Shown here in pieces: positions 5,863-6,585 of a stretch of DNA of 6,585 nucleotides. This DNA comes from Acidimicrobiia bacterium (GTDB lineage Bacteria > Actinomycetota > Acidimicrobiia > Acidimicrobiales > Poriferisodalaceae), in the NCBI GenBank assembly GCA_026983855.1, contig JALSTE010000794.1, positions 1 to 6,585 on the forward strand. Reading direction: 5' to 3'. Every line of letters starts with the position of its first letter. The stretch's first letter is position 1. The translations under genes were made by a program, and so were the position numbers. Under the pieces are notes generated by a model. The model had not been told where the DNA came from. It ran no database searches and was given only the letters and a program-made list of their open reading frames with translations.

Positions 5863-6099
5863 CGGTGGGATCCCCCTGTTCGTCGCGGCCGGGGGGTCCG
5901 TCACCAGCCGCCACGGCGGCTCCCACGGACACCCGGTTCGCCGCCAACCATAGTCCTCCCGACGACCGAGCCCGGAAACGGCGCCCGAAACCCCGATGGT
6001 CCGACAATGGGTCCGAATCCGACCGGTCGTCCGCCCGGGCGCGGGGGAGAATCATTCCGGAGGCGACCGAACCCACCTCCCGGACCCTCGAGGAGCATC
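5863..6099. other. Divergent control region between DUF805 and ogt
   Basis: This 237-base non-coding region is the longest in the window. It holds the DUF805 ribosome binding site at 5871-5877 and a perfect 7-bp inverted repeat with a two-base centre, AGCCGCCACGGCGGCT (5906-5921). It also holds a candidate - strand -10 (5947-5952), three TCCGA elements (6000, 6012 and 6018), and the GAGGAG ribosome binding site of ogt (6090-6095). I could not identify a convincing + strand promoter or an E. coli-type Ada box. Confidence 0.5.
5906..5921. repeat. Inverted repeat AGCCGCC-AC-GGCGGCT
   Basis: Two perfect 7-base arms are separated by two bases, 44 bases upstream of the DUF805 ATG. It could be an operator or an untranslated-leader hairpin. 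The two-base centre is too small for a fully paired hairpin and suits a dimeric protein site better. Chance is possible at this GC content. Confidence 0.4.
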
Positions 6100-6585
6100 A
6101 TGGTGACCACCGATTCCCGCCCGGATCTGGAGACCGGGTGGATCGACACACCGGTCGGACGCCTGCGTGCGGTCACCACCGGCCGGGGGGTCCGGGCCCT
6201 GCTGTGGCCCGAGCATCCACCCCACCTGGTGCGATTCGCATCCGACCCGACCCCCGTGGCCGACAGCCCCCTCCTCGTCGAACTCGGGGCCCAGCTCGCC
6301 TCGTACTTCGCCGGGGAGCGCCGCACCTTCGACCTCCCCCTGGACCTGACCGGCACCCCGTTCCAGTTGGAGGTGTGGGCGGCCCTGGGGCGGATCCCCT
6401 TCGGCGCCACCATCACCTACGGGGAGCTGGCCGGGCTCCTGGGTCGTCCCGGCTCGGCCCGGGCGGTGGGGACGGCGGTGGGTCGAAATCCCGTGTCCAT
6501 CATCGTGCCCTGCCACCGGGTGGTGGGGGCCGACGGTTCCCTCACCGGTTTCGCCGGTGGTCTCGATGTCAAGGCCCGGCTGCTG
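6100..6585 (+). CDS. ogt: Methylated-DNA--[protein]-cysteine S-methyltransferase (3' end outside window)
   Basis: The 162 visible residues of an O6-alkylguanine-DNA alkyltransferase are open to the window end. The enzyme transfers the alkyl group from O6 of guanine to its own cysteine in a one-use reaction. The N-terminal domain begins WIDTPVGRLRAV. The catalytic domain contains FQLEVWAALGRIPFG, then the ITYGELA motif with Tyr107, and the RPGSARAVG recognition helix with Arg121 as the arginine finger. 'GRNPVSIIVPCHRVV' follows, with the acceptor Cys138 in the invariant PCHRV, and then LTGFAGGL. The family normally ends about 5-15 residues after the last codon seen, so little is missing. ATG 6100 has GAGGAG four bases upstream. 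The next codon, GTG 6103, would give a seven-base spacing and cannot be excluded. Together with the Ada-AlkA fusion 3 kb away it supplies the methyltransferase part of an adaptive response. In M. tuberculosis the two genes are neighbours. Confidence 0.95.
   Translation, partial: MVTTDSRPDLETGWIDTPVGRLRAVTTGRGVRALLWPEHPPHLVRFASDPTPVADSPLLVELGAQLASYFAGERRTFDLPLDLTGTPFQLEVWAALGRIPFGATITYGELAGLLGRPGSARAVGTAVGRNPVSIIVPCHRVVGADGSLTGFAGGLDVKARLL

Noticed and set aside
4241..6076. 611-codon open frame on the - strand crossing the monooxygenase and DUF805 genes
   Set aside because: It is in another frame of two well-supported genes, is Arg/Gly/Pro-rich without motifs, and crosses gene boundaries.
5863..6099. 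E. coli-type Ada box upstream of ogt
   Set aside because: No sequence resembling the A-rich AAAGCGCA element is present. GGAAACGGCGCCCGAAACC is only superficially similar and too GC-rich to call.

Overview
The window is about 6.6 kb of very GC-rich, densely coded chromosomal DNA. I estimate near 70% GC by eye. GTG and TTG starts, the codon use and the protein families all point to an Actinomycetota genome. The acidimicrobial or mycobacterial side is plausible because of the EthA-like monooxygenase, the Ada-AlkA fusion with a separate ogt, the glyoxalase-like VOC protein and the DUF5317-like tail. The exact class cannot be settled from this window. I see no rRNA, tRNA, CRISPR array, transposase, integrase or phage gene, and the region reads as ordinary host chromosome.

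Layout, left to right. On the + strand: (1) the C-terminal end of a DUF5317-like membrane protein, cut by the window start; (2) an 82-residue protein with two membrane segments, whose ribosome binding site overlaps the previous stop codon; (3) a TetR-family regulator. Facing it on the - strand is (4) an Ada-type metal-binding domain fused to an AraC-type HTH and an AlkA DNA glycosylase. Divergent from that, on the + strand, is (5) a VOC/glyoxalase-like protein whose 3' end is partly duplicated. Convergent with it, on the - strand, are (6) an EthA-like Baeyer-Villiger/flavin monooxygenase and, upstream of that, (7) a DUF805 membrane protein. Divergent from DUF805, on the + strand, is (8) an O6-alkylguanine-DNA methyltransferase (ogt), cut by the window end. 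No gene-free stretch exceeds 300 bases. The longest is the 237-base divergent region between the DUF805 gene and ogt.

How the genes may work together. The clearest theme is alkylation-damage repair. The Ada-AraC-AlkA fusion can sense methylphosphotriesters, regulate transcription and excise alkylated bases, while Ogt reverses O6-alkylguanine. Together they would cover the functions of the adaptive response. Between them lie a likely redox/xenobiotic enzyme (the monooxygenase) and a VOC enzyme. I see no evidence that these belong to the same pathway. The most unusual sequence features are a perfect 37-base direct repeat at the end of the VOC gene and a near-consensus CRP-type site upstream of the monooxygenase. 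I found no convincing new multi-gene system.
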